A stretch of 7,296 nt of DNA from Acidobacteriota bacterium (GCA_027067895.1 JAMOUY010000285.1:1-7296); one strand, 5' to 3'; shown: positions 1-7,294, counted from the stretch's first letter. Made by a program: numbers and translations. Notes: generated from the sequence alone by a model not told the origin.

Positions 1-300
1 TTCAGGATACATTTGCTCAGGGGTGGGGTAAAAGATTATGTCCGTCCCGACTTCTTTGGCAAGTTTTTCGTCTCTTTCAAAGTCTCTCGGGTATTTGTCC
101 AAATCTTCGTTGGGGGCAAATTGAATGGGATTTACGAATATGCTTAAAACAACAATGTCGTTTTCTTCCCTCGCTTTTTTTAAAAGAGACAAATGTCCTT
201 CATGAAGGTATCCCATTGTCGGCACAAAGCCTACTTTTTTTTCGGAAGAGATGGAATTTCTTATTTTTTTCATTTCTTCAACGGTGTTGGCTATATGCAT
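1..300 (-). CDS. panC: Pantothenate synthetase (pantoate--beta-alanine ligase), N-terminal 100 residues; runs off the left edge
   Basis: PanC is a cytoplasmic enzyme that joins pantoate and beta-alanine using ATP, through a pantoyl-adenylate, in the last step of pantothenate synthesis. The reading frame is open from the ATG at 300 to the window edge. It gives 100 residues that match the start of the family. The segment [18 protein letters not shown] (about residues 23-40) carries the HxGH-type nucleotide-binding signature (HEGH). It is followed by SIFVNPIQF (about 53-61) and the YPRD segment (about 70-73), both PanC hallmarks. The family is usually about 280 residues, so roughly two thirds of the gene lies outside. 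The start is supported by AAGGGGA 6 bases upstream. It overlaps the panB end by 10 bases, which suggests translational coupling. The visible part shows no frameshift or missing motif. Confidence 0.95.
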   Translation of the reverse strand, partial: MHIANTVEEMKKIRNSISSEKKVGFVPTMGYLHEGHLSLLKKAREENDIVVLSIFVNPIQFAPNEDLDKYPRDFERDEKLAKEVGTDIIFYPTPEQMYPE

Positions 301-1145
301 TTCAGTCCCCTTTCTTTCTTGATTTTGTTTATAATTTCTTCCGATATGTGGGTTGAATTTGTTTTTTCGGGAAACTCTCCGTTTTTTACCGCGTTTATGT
401 AGTTTTCAACTCCCTTTTTCATAACTTCGCCTGCGTTTTCAAACTGTTTTACGAATTTGAAGTAGCAAGGCTCGGGAATTGAAAGCATATCGTGAAAAAC
501 CAGAACCTGCCCGTCGCAAAACCTTCCCGCGCCTATGCCTATTGTGGGGCAGGAAACGGATTCGGTTATCAGTTTTGCAAGTTCTTCCGGTATTCCTTCA
601 AGCACTATGGCGAAAACCCCCGCTTGGTCAAGAAGTTTTGCATCTTTCAAAATCTGTCTTGCGCTTTCCTCGGTCTTTCCCTGAATTTTAAATCCGCCGA
701 AAAGGTTTACCGATTGTGGGGTGAGTCCGACGTGTCCCATAACGGGAATGCCTGCGTTTATTATTGCCCTTACTTTTTCTATGTGATTTTCCCCGCCTTC
801 AAGTTTTACAGCGTCCATTCCCCCCTTTTGAATTATTTTTCCCGCGTTTTTTACCGCGTCTTCAACAGACGCCTGATATGACATGAAAGGCATGTCTCCC
901 ACTTTTAGGGCATACTCGGAACATCTTGAAACCGCTTTTGAATGGTGGATAATGTCTTCCACGCTTACTTCAAGCGTTGTGGGGTAGCCTAAGATAACCA
1001 TTCCCACCGAGTCTCCCACGAGAATAATGTCAACTCCCGCGCTTTCAACTATTTTTGCGGTGGGACAGTCGTATGCGGTTATCATGGTAATTTTTTCCTT
1101 GTTTTTCATTGAATAAATTTTGGGGGCTGTGATTTTCTTTTTCAT
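291..1145 (-). CDS. panB: 3-methyl-2-oxobutanoate (ketopantoate) hydroxymethyltransferase
   Basis: PanB transfers a one-carbon unit from 5,10-methylenetetrahydrofolate to 2-oxoisovalerate, making ketopantoate in the first committed step of pantothenate synthesis. It is a cytoplasmic TIM-barrel enzyme that usually forms decamers. The 284-residue length is normal to slightly long. Visible signatures are [11 protein letters not shown] (21-31), VGDSVGM (43-49), [10 protein letters not shown] (82-91), VKLEGGE (113-119), [10 protein letters not shown] (136-145) and IGIGAG (202-207). The metal and catalytic acids of the E. coli enzyme (D45, D84, E114, E181) correspond to D45, D84, E116 and E183, so it should be active. 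An AGGAG sits 6 bases before the ATG, with a second AGGAG 9 bases further upstream. It follows the kinase-family gene after a 75-base gap and overlaps panC, so the three genes are probably one operon. The last 25 residues are lysine-rich and less conserved. Confidence 0.98.
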   Translation of the reverse strand: MKKKITAPKIYSMKNKEKITMITAYDCPTAKIVESAGVDIILVGDSVGMVILGYPTTLEVSVEDIIHHSKAVSRCSEYALKVGDMPFMSYQASVEDAVKNAGKIIQKGGMDAVKLEGGENHIEKVRAIINAGIPVMGHVGLTPQSVNLFGGFKIQGKTEESARQILKDAKLLDQAGVFAIVLEGIPEELAKLITESVSCPTIGIGAGRFCDGQVLVFHDMLSIPEPCYFKFVKQFENAGEVMKKGVENYINAVKNGEFPEKTNSTHISEEIINKIKKERGLKCI

Positions 1146-1165
1146 TTCGCTCTCCTTTCTCTCCT

Positions 1166-1178
1166 GCGGATTGTCCGC
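1166..1178 (-). other. Small GC hairpin just upstream of the panB ribosome binding site
   Basis: In the 75-base gap between the kinase-family gene and panB, the sequence GCGGA-TTG-TCCGC is a perfect 5-bp inverted repeat with a 3-base loop. On the transcript it would sit directly before the two AGGAG elements of panB. There is no T-run after it on the minus strand, so it is not an intrinsic terminator. It could be an mRNA-stability or translation-tuning element, or chance. A second weak inverted repeat, TCCCT-TTT-AGGGA at 1215-1227, overlaps the stop codon of the upstream gene. Confidence 0.3.
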
Positions 1179-1220
1179 TCAGAGTAAAGACATTCGGTTA
1201 ATAATTCCTGTCGCTCCCTT

Positions 1221-1868
1221 TTAGGGATGCAACGGTTCAAACATATTTAGTCCCGGTTTTACGTTTTTCAAGTATGCTATTAGATTGTTAATCCATTCTT
1301 CGCCAAATCCGTTTTCATAGTTTTCCGTATCTGCAAATACGGTGATTGTCCCGCTAATTTTTGAATAATGGTTGTAGAAAACCTTTGTTAAATCTTCAAT
1401 GTATTCCTCTGAAATTTTTTCTTCTCCGTTTTTGGGATTTTGATTTATTCTTTTTAAAATTTCTTTCGGTTCTGCATAGGTTATTATGACAAGGTTATAT
1501 TTTAATTGGACGGTTTTGGCAAGCATTTCATAAATTTTGTTAAAAATGGCATACTCGTAATTATTAAGGGTGTATGATGCGTAAATTCTTGATTTTTCAA
1601 GTGAAAAAGTAAATATTGTGCTGTTTGGCTCGTATAAATCGGATGAAAGTATTGTGCTTAACTGTTTATGCCTTTGGATTAAAAAGGTTAGTTCGGTAAG
1701 TAATGCGTTTTTTTCAATGTCGTTGTAAAAATAATTAATGATTTCGTCGGGCGGGGATTCGGATATTAATGTGTAATGAAACTTGGAGGATAATTTTCTT
1801 CCCAACTCTTTTTTCCCGGTTCTGGGCAGTCCGTCAATTAGTATGTTTTTGAAAGGCAATGTGTCCAT
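1221..1868 (-). CDS. Deoxynucleoside-kinase-family protein with degraded catalytic motifs
   Basis: The 215-residue protein has the layout of bacterial deoxynucleoside kinases. An N-terminal P-loop segment, ILIDGLPRTGKKELGRKL (9-26), is followed by the ISESPPDE acid motif (35-42) and the FLIQRHKQL helix (62-70). Next come LEKSRIYA (90-97), LVIITYAEPKEILKRI (126-141) and a C-terminal EEYIEDLTKVFYNHY segment (154-168). Functional kinases of this family phosphorylate deoxynucleosides for salvage, and E37 fits the catalytic acid. Three motifs look damaged. The Walker A Ser/Thr after GK is Lys20. The usual S-D before the (D/S)RIFA motif reads F-T (86-87). The arginine-rich lid is replaced by NQNPKNGEEK (142-151). 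It may therefore be a weak, altered or inactive kinase. It is first in the operon with panB and panC, which suggests a cofactor-related role by association only. A 7-G tract forms the ribosome binding site 2 bases before the ATG. Family assignment is fairly sure; activity is not. Confidence 0.75.
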   Translation of the reverse strand: MDTLPFKNILIDGLPRTGKKELGRKLSSKFHYTLISESPPDEIINYFYNDIEKNALLTELTFLIQRHKQLSTILSSDLYEPNSTIFTFSLEKSRIYASYTLNNYEYAIFNKIYEMLAKTVQLKYNLVIITYAEPKEILKRINQNPKNGEEKISEEYIEDLTKVFYNHYSKISGTITVFADTENYENGFGEEWINNLIAYLKNVKPGLNMFEPLHP

Positions 1869-1888
1869 TTCCCCCCCTTTTAATTAAA

Positions 1889-1917
1889 ATTATACCAAAA
1901 AAGGAGTGATTGTGTTG
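1889..1917 (-). promoter_or_regulatory. Promoter of the kinase-panB-panC operon
   Basis: On the minus strand TGGTATAAT (1897-1889) is a perfect extended -10 element. A -35 at 17-18 bases spacing (around 1912-1918) is poor, which is acceptable for an extended -10 promoter. Transcription would begin near 1882, giving a short leader of about 14 bases that still contains the G-rich ribosome binding site. Confidence 0.6.
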
Positions 1918-1920
1918 TTT

Positions 1921-1934
1921 TTGATATTTATCAA
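1921..1934. promoter_or_regulatory. FNR-type operator (TTGAT-N4-ATCAA)
   Basis: TTGATATTTATCAA matches the FNR consensus TTGAT-N4-ATCAA at all ten defined bases. The symmetry extends outward with T-runs and A-runs to 8-bp arms (1918-1925 and 1930-1937). FNR-family regulators of the CRP/FNR superfamily sense oxygen through an iron-sulfur cluster. A respiratory oxidase operon is a typical target. The centre is 33.5 bases upstream of the -10 of the leftward promoter. For the rightward direction it is about 84 bases upstream of the start predicted from the -10 at 2000-2005. It is at exactly the class II distance (-41.5) from a weaker TG-T-TTTATT element at 1954-1962. It could activate or repress either operon. 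A CRP-like or Dnr-like protein could be the real ligand. Confidence 0.65.
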
Positions 1935-1974
1935 AAAATAAAGACGTTTTTTTTGTTTTATTGTTAAAAAATAC

Positions 1975-2005
1975 TTGTAATTAAATCAAATAGTTATGTT
2001 AAAAT
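1975..2005 (+). promoter_or_regulatory. Candidate cydAB promoter
   Basis: TGTTAAAAT (1997-2005) is an extended -10 element, with TTGTAA (1975-1980) as a -35 at a long 19-base spacing. The predicted start is near 2012, leaving a leader of about 38 bases with AAGGAGG at 2034-2040. A perfect odd palindrome, TTAAAAT-A-ATTTTAA (1999-2013), covers the -10 and the predicted start. It may be an operator or simply AT-rich sequence. Confidence 0.45.
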
Positions 2006-2049
2006 AATTTTAAAAGCAAAATGTTTATTATTTAAGGAGGAGGGAAGTT

Positions 2050-3354
2050 ATGGATGTAACGATTCTTTCAAGGTTGCAATTCGCTGTTGCAACTTATTTT
2101 CATTTTCTCTTTGTCCCTTTGACTCTCGGTTTGGGGTGGCTTCTTGCCATTATGGAAACCAAGTATGTGAAAACCGGAGACGAAGAGTACAAGGAGATGG
2201 CAAAGTTTTGGGGTAAGATTTTTCTTATTAACTTTGCAATCGGAGTTGTGACCGGTATTACCCTTGAATTCCAATTCGGGACAAACTGGTCAAAGTATTC
2301 CGAATATGTGGGTGACGTGTTCGGTTCGCTTCTTGCCATTGAGGCGACTGTTGCATTTTTCCTTGAATCCACCTTTATTGCGGTTTGGGTTTTCGGCTGG
2401 GACAAGTTGTCCAAAAAAGCCCATGCTTTGACAATCTGGCTTGTTGCAATAGGAACAAACATTTCCGCTATCTGGATTTTAACCGCAAATGCGTGGATGC
2501 AGCATCCTGTCGGTTATACGCTCAGAAACGGAAGGGCGGAATTGACCGATTTTGCAGCGGTTGTTTTTCAGCCCTATGTATGGCTTAAATTTACCCATCA
2601 GATTACGGCTGCCATGACGGTTGCAGGCTTTTTTGTTGCAGGCGTCAGCGCGTATCATCTTATCAGAGGAAGCAATGTTTCTTTCTTTAAAAAGTCTTTT
2701 AAATTGGCTATTACCTACGCATTGGTTGCCTCAATACTTGTTGTTGCCGTTGGGCATGAGCATGCGGCGGAAGTTGCCAAAACTCAGCCGACAAAACTTG
2801 CGGCAATGGAATCCTTGTGGGAAACTCAGAAAAACGCGCCGATTTATCTTCTTCTCTGGCCTGATGCGGATAACGAGAAAAACGCTGTTGAGGCTATTCC
2901 CATTCCCGGCATGTTAAGTATGCTTGCTTTTCATTCCACTTCTGCCGAGGTAAAGGGATTGAAAGAGTTTCCGAAAGAAGAAAGACCGCCTGTTCTTGCC
3001 ACTTTTTTAAGTTTCAGGCTTATGGTAGTATTTGGATTTTTGTTTATCCTTCTTACTCTTTACGGTTTTTGGAAAAGAGACGAGATTGAAAATCATCCTT
3101 TGTTTTTGAAATTTTTGCTTTATTCCGTGCCTTTGACCTATTTGGCAATTTTGCTTGGCTGGACTGTTGCGGAAGTGGGAAGACAGCCGTGGATTGTTTA
3201 CGGTTTGATGAAGGTAAAAGATGCGGTATCCCCGACTATTACTTCCACTCAGGTTTTGGTTTCGGTAATTGCGTTTACCCTTGTTTATACACTGCTTGGC
3301 ATTGCCGATTTTTACCTTATTTTTAAAACAGCCAAGCAAGGGCCTAAGGCATAA
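2050..3354 (+). CDS. cydA: Cytochrome bd-type quinol oxidase subunit I, short Q-loop type
   Basis: CydA is the membrane subunit that carries hemes b558, b595 and d and oxidises quinol while reducing oxygen to water. The key residues are present. H18 corresponds to the E. coli b595/d-site ligand His19. H183 and M325 (in SFRLMV) correspond to the b558 ligands His186 and Met393. E98 and E106 in AIEATVAFFLEST correspond to E99 and E107 on the proton path. K249 and E254 in TKLAAME are the Q-loop residues tied to quinol binding. The GWTVAEVGRQPW signature is at 370-381. At 434 residues it lacks the roughly 70-residue Q-loop insertion of the E. coli type, so it belongs to the short-Q-loop group. About nine membrane helices are expected. 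AAGGAGG lies 9 bases before the ATG. It is the first gene of cydAB, 12 bases before cydB. The enzyme serves low-oxygen respiration or oxygen scavenging. No damage is seen. Confidence 0.98.
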   Translation: MDVTILSRLQFAVATYFHFLFVPLTLGLGWLLAIMETKYVKTGDEEYKEMAKFWGKIFLINFAIGVVTGITLEFQFGTNWSKYSEYVGDVFGSLLAIEATVAFFLESTFIAVWVFGWDKLSKKAHALTIWLVAIGTNISAIWILTANAWMQHPVGYTLRNGRAELTDFAAVVFQPYVWLKFTHQITAAMTVAGFFVAGVSAYHLIRGSNVSFFKKSFKLAITYALVASILVVAVGHEHAAEVAKTQPTKLAAMESLWETQKNAPIYLLLWPDADNEKNAVEAIPIPGMLSMLAFHSTSAEVKGLKEFPKEERPPVLATFLSFRLMVVFGFLFILLTLYGFWKRDEIENHPLFLKFLLYSVPLTYLAILLGWTVAEVGRQPWIVYGLMKVKDAVSPTITSTQVLVSVIAFTLVYTLLGIADFYLIFKTAKQGPKA

Positions 3355-3366
3355 GGAGGTGGTGTT

Positions 3367-4395
3367 ATGACTTTGCAGGTACTCTGGTTTATTTTATGGG
3401 CTGTTTTGTGGGCAGTCTATTTTATGCTTGACGGCTTTGATTTGGGATTAGGCTCTCTTCTTCCCGTTTTGGCAAAAAACGAGAAGGAAAAGAGAATTAT
3501 ATACAACGCCATGGGGCCTTTTTGGGACGGAAACGAAGTTTGGCTTATTACCGCGGGCGGAGCGACATTTGCCGCTTTTCCGAAAACCTATGCGGTAATG
3601 TTTTCAACTCTTTATACCCCGCTTCTGCTGATACTCTTTGCTCTTATTTTAAGGGGAGTTGCGTTTGAATTTAGAAGCAAGCACGATTCGGAAGGTTGGA
3701 GAAAAATCTGGGATTTCTGCCTTGTATTCGGAAGTTTCCTTCCCGCTTTGCTTTTCGGCGTTGCCTTTGCAAACATTTTTAAGGGAATTCCATTTGACGT
3801 AAACGGTATGTACCATGGAAACACATTGAAACTTTTGAATCCATACGGATTGGTTGGCGGAATTCTTTTTGTCCTTGTTTTTATGATGCACGGAAGTTTG
3901 TGGCTTTGGGCTAAATCCGAAGGAGAGTTAAGCGAAAGAGCGAGAAACATGGCAAATAAACTTTGGAATGCGGTTTTGGTATTTGCGGTTATTTTTCTTG
4001 CATACTCTTACGTTGCAACAAAACTTTGGGACAATTACTTTAAATCGCCGATATTGTTTATAATTCCTCTGATTGCCGTTGTTGCTTTGATAATGGTTAA
4101 GGTTTACATCGGAAAGGGAGAAGCGTGGAAATCATGGTTTGCGTCATCCGCAGCAATCGTTTTTACAGCGTTTTTCGGAATTGCCGGACTGTTTCCAAAT
4201 CTCTTTCCGTCAAGCATTGACCCGGCGGCAAGCCTTACAATCTACAATTCCTCTTCATCTCCGTTAACCTTGAAAATAATGACTGTTGTTGCATTGGTAT
4301 TTGTTCCTATTGTTATCGGCTATCAGTATTGGACATACAGACTTTTTTCCCACAAGGTTACAGAAGAAGACCTTGAATCCGACGAAGCATATTAA
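3367..4395 (+). CDS. cydB: Cytochrome bd-type quinol oxidase subunit II
   Basis: CydB is the pseudo-symmetric partner of CydA. It binds no heme in the E. coli enzyme but is needed for assembly of the oxidase and helps form the proton route. The N-terminus shows the family pattern: a first helix ending in YFMLDGFDLGLG (18-29), then GPFWDGNEVWLITAGGATFAA (50-70) with the conserved aspartates D25 and D53, then helices containing STLYTPLLLILFALILRG. The length of 342 residues is normal and about eight to nine hydrophobic segments run through it. The start is supported by AAGGAGG (3353-3359), which overlaps the cydA stop codon, so the two subunits are likely translated together. A strong terminator begins 17 bases after the stop. 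There is no room for the small cydX/cydS subunit directly downstream, and no cydCD assembly genes lie in this window. Confidence 0.98.
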   Translation: MTLQVLWFILWAVLWAVYFMLDGFDLGLGSLLPVLAKNEKEKRIIYNAMGPFWDGNEVWLITAGGATFAAFPKTYAVMFSTLYTPLLLILFALILRGVAFEFRSKHDSEGWRKIWDFCLVFGSFLPALLFGVAFANIFKGIPFDVNGMYHGNTLKLLNPYGLVGGILFVLVFMMHGSLWLWAKSEGELSERARNMANKLWNAVLVFAVIFLAYSYVATKLWDNYFKSPILFIIPLIAVVALIMVKVYIGKGEAWKSWFASSAAIVFTAFFGIAGLFPNLFPSSIDPAASLTIYNSSSSPLTLKIMTVVALVFVPIVIGYQYWTYRLFSHKVTEEDLESDEAY

Positions 4396-4412
4396 AAAAT
4401 CTCATTTATCCG

Positions 4413-4438
4413 AAAGGGGGCTAAAAGCCCCCTTTTTT
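4413..4438 (+). terminator. Rho-independent terminator of cydAB
   Basis: AAAGGGGGCT-AAA-AGCCCCCTTT forms a perfect 10-bp stem with a 3-base loop, followed by a T-run (4433-4438). It begins 17 bases after the cydB stop. It also lies just past the end of the convergent minus-strand gene. On that strand the A/T tail after the stem is only CTTT, so it would act more weakly there. Confidence 0.95.
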
Positions 4439-4441
4439 GTT

Positions 4442-5029
4442 TTAGAGTTTTATTGTTTTGTCGGTGTTTTCAATTACCTGCTTTTCAATCTCTTTTAAAT
4501 CGTATTCCCCCGCTTTGTCCAACTCGCCCACAAGGTCTTTTCTTATTTTTACGGTGAGTTTGGCAAGTGCTTTTGAAAGATTGTCCTCGTCGGTGTCGTC
4601 TATTTTTCTGTCTATATATGATTTTTCAAAAACGGTTAAAAAATTTGTAAATTCCGACAAAACCTCGGGGCTTGCAACAGTTGCAAGCCTGTGTGTTAAA
4701 AATTGAAGTTTTACCGTATCTTCGTGGTCAAGGTTTCTTTTTAAAATCAATTGCTCAATGTAATTTATCAATTCAAGGTAAATGCTTGATTTTAATTCAA
4801 GGAATTTTATATTTTGCTCTTTTTTCAACTCAACTTCTGTCTGCTTGTTTAAAAGAGTGGCGGTAATAAGTATTGTCGCTATGGTGCCTAAGAAAATAAG
4901 CACTATCTCCTGCGTAAACGGAGTTGAATCCGTAACCCTGTAAGCGTATCGGAGGAAAAAATATCCGCCTATTACAATAATTGCCGTTAAGACCATAAAT
5001 GTTAAATTTTCAATTTTTGTTTTTTTCAT
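4442..5029 (-). CDS. Uncharacterised two-helix membrane protein with cytoplasmic helical tail
   Basis: I do not recognise this 195-residue protein. Two hydrophobic segments are clear: about 9-30 (FMVLTAIIVIGGYFFL core) and about 41-61 (EIVLIFLGTIATILITATLL). They are joined by a short polar turn, so a hairpin with both ends in the cytoplasm is likely. The remaining roughly 135 residues are charged and mostly helical. They begin with a probable coiled-coil stretch, NKQTEVELKKEQNIKFLELK (61-80), that continues to about 98. A motif resembling LTVKIRKDLVGEL (158-170) follows near the C-terminus. There are no obvious catalytic residues, signal cleavage site or metal motif. The start is well supported by AAGGAG about 6 bases upstream and by a promoter at 5052-5079. 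The gene is convergent with cydB and divergent from groES, so it appears monocistronic. A scaffold, sensor-like or membrane-associated role is possible but unproven. Confidence is for it being a real gene. Confidence 0.8.
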   Translation of the reverse strand: MKKTKIENLTFMVLTAIIVIGGYFFLRYAYRVTDSTPFTQEIVLIFLGTIATILITATLLNKQTEVELKKEQNIKFLELKSSIYLELINYIEQLILKRNLDHEDTVKLQFLTHRLATVASPEVLSEFTNFLTVFEKSYIDRKIDDTDEDNLSKALAKLTVKIRKDLVGELDKAGEYDLKEIEKQVIENTDKTIKL

Positions 5030-5051
5030 GCACTCTCCTTTTTTCCGTTTA

Positions 5052-5079
5052 ACCTTATCAAAAAAATCTCAATAGTCAA
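5052..5079 (-). promoter_or_regulatory. Promoter of the uncharacterised membrane-protein gene
   Basis: On the minus strand TTGACT (5079-5074) is a good -35. After 16 bases comes TAAGGT (5057-5052), preceded by TG one base upstream (TGATAAGGT), an extended -10. The predicted start lies about 15-20 bases before the ATG at 5029, close to the AAGGAG site. Confidence 0.5.
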
Positions 5080-5113
5080 AGTGTTTTAAATTTCTTATTG
5101 AGTTGATTTTTAT

Positions 5114-5153
5114 GAAAAAATTTCACAATAATGTTGTAAAAAACGATTTTTTC
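5114..5153. repeat. Nested AT-rich inverted repeats between the divergent genes
   Basis: GAAAAAAT (5114-5121) and ATTTTTTC (5146-5153) are a perfect 8-bp inverted repeat with a 24-base centre. Inside it, TTTCACAA (5121-5128) and TTGTAAAA (5134-5141) form another inverted repeat with one mismatch and a 5-base spacer. The location is between the promoter of the minus-strand gene and the groESL promoter. It could be a regulator site, a bent AT-rich element, or chance in a low-complexity stretch. Nothing else stands out between 5080 and 5218. Confidence 0.3.
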
Positions 5154-5218
5154 AAGGTTTTTTTCTGCAAAAAGCCTGTTTTTTGCCCCTTTCTTGCTTT
5201 TTTCTGTCTTTTTAATTC

Positions 5219-5247
5219 TTGACAAAAATACCGTTTGACCTTATATT
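5219..5247 (+). promoter_or_regulatory. Vegetative promoter of groESL
   Basis: TTGACA (5219-5224) and TATATT (5242-5247) are separated by exactly 17 bases. This is a near-consensus housekeeping-sigma promoter. The predicted start is near 5254, inside the CIRCE operator. This is the usual arrangement in which HrcA blocks a strong basal promoter. Confidence 0.9.
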
Positions 5248-5272
5248 AGCACTTGGATTGTTTGAGTGCTAA
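5246..5272. promoter_or_regulatory. CIRCE operator (HrcA binding site)
   Basis: TTAGCACTT-N9-GAGTGCTAA matches the CIRCE consensus TTAGCACTC-N9-GAGTGCTAA with one change, T for C at 5254, the innermost base of the left arm. It overlaps the last two bases of the -10 and covers the predicted transcription start. It also lies in the leader 27 bases before groES. HrcA repressor is expected to control groESL here; hrcA itself is not in the window. Confidence 0.97.
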
Positions 5273-5299
5273 TTTTTAAAAAATAAAAGGAGGAGAGAT

Positions 5300-5590
5300 A
5301 TGAAGATTAAGCCTTTGTACGACAGAGTGCTTGTTAAGAGAAAAGAGCCGAAAGAAGAAATTAAAGGCGGAATTATTATTCCCGATACCGCAAAAGAGAA
5401 ACCTCTTGAAGCGGAAGTTATCGCTGTTGGAGACGGAAGGGTAAACGAAGACGGAAAGAAGTTTCCCTTAACCGTTAAAGTTGGCGACACTGTTTTAATC
5501 GGCAAATATGCCGGAACCGAAATTAAAATTGACGACGAAGAATACCTCATTATGAGGGAAGACGAAATTCTTGCTATTGTTGAAAAGTAA
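5300..5590 (+). CDS. groES: Co-chaperonin GroES (Hsp10)
   Basis: GroES is the heptameric cytoplasmic lid that caps GroEL and encloses the folding substrate. At 96 residues it has the standard length. The N-terminal [12 protein letters not shown] (2-13) is the family signature. The mobile loop that docks on GroEL spans about 16-33 and contains the hydrophobic GGIIIPD contact (23-29). The [11 protein letters not shown] strand (37-47), [15 protein letters not shown] (61-75) and the C-terminal DEILAIVE (88-95) are all as expected. AAGGAGG is 6 bases before the ATG. The gene lies under a CIRCE-overlapped promoter and is followed 22 bases later by groEL, so it is heat and stress regulated through HrcA. 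Nothing unusual is seen. Confidence 0.98.
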   Translation: MKIKPLYDRVLVKRKEPKEEIKGGIIIPDTAKEKPLEAEVIAVGDGRVNEDGKKFPLTVKVGDTVLIGKYAGTEIKIDDEEYLIMREDEILAIVEK

Positions 5591-5600
5591 AAAAAGATAG

Positions 5601-7238
<1,638 letters not shown>

Positions 7239-7263
7239 CAACTTCCTGAAACAAGAAATTTTC

Positions 7264-7294
7264 AAAAGCCCCGATTTTTCGGGGCTTTTTTTAT
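7264..7294 (+). terminator. Rho-independent terminator of groESL
   Basis: AAAAGCCCCGA-TTTT-TCGGGGCTTTT is a perfect 11-bp stem with a 4-base loop. The 3' arm runs into a T-tract of seven T's followed by ATTT. It starts 26 bases after the groEL stop. Confidence 0.95.

Noticed and set aside
492..881. 129-codon plus-strand open frame inside panB
   Set aside because: It is antisense to an intact panB with all catalytic residues, and its translation has no family features.
1901..1941. Tiny leader-peptide-like frame: AAGGAG at 1901, GTG at 1912, nine codons, TAA at 1939-1941
   Set aside because: The spacing to GTG is good, but the candidate rightward promoters all lie downstream of it. The frame runs straight through the FNR palindrome, so it is probably accidental.
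2100..2462. 120-codon minus-strand open frame inside cydA
   Set aside because: It is a shadow of the conserved CydA N-terminus, where all heme ligands and helices are in the plus frame.
4396..4441. Search for a small cydX/cydS subunit gene after cydB
   Set aside because: Only 46 bases separate cydB from the convergent gene, and most of that is the terminator.
5167..5186. GCAAAAA-N6-TTTTTGC inverted repeat as a terminator
   Set aside because: It is mostly A-T pairs with only a GC pair at the base of the stem, no proper T-run follows, and no gene ends upstream on either strand.
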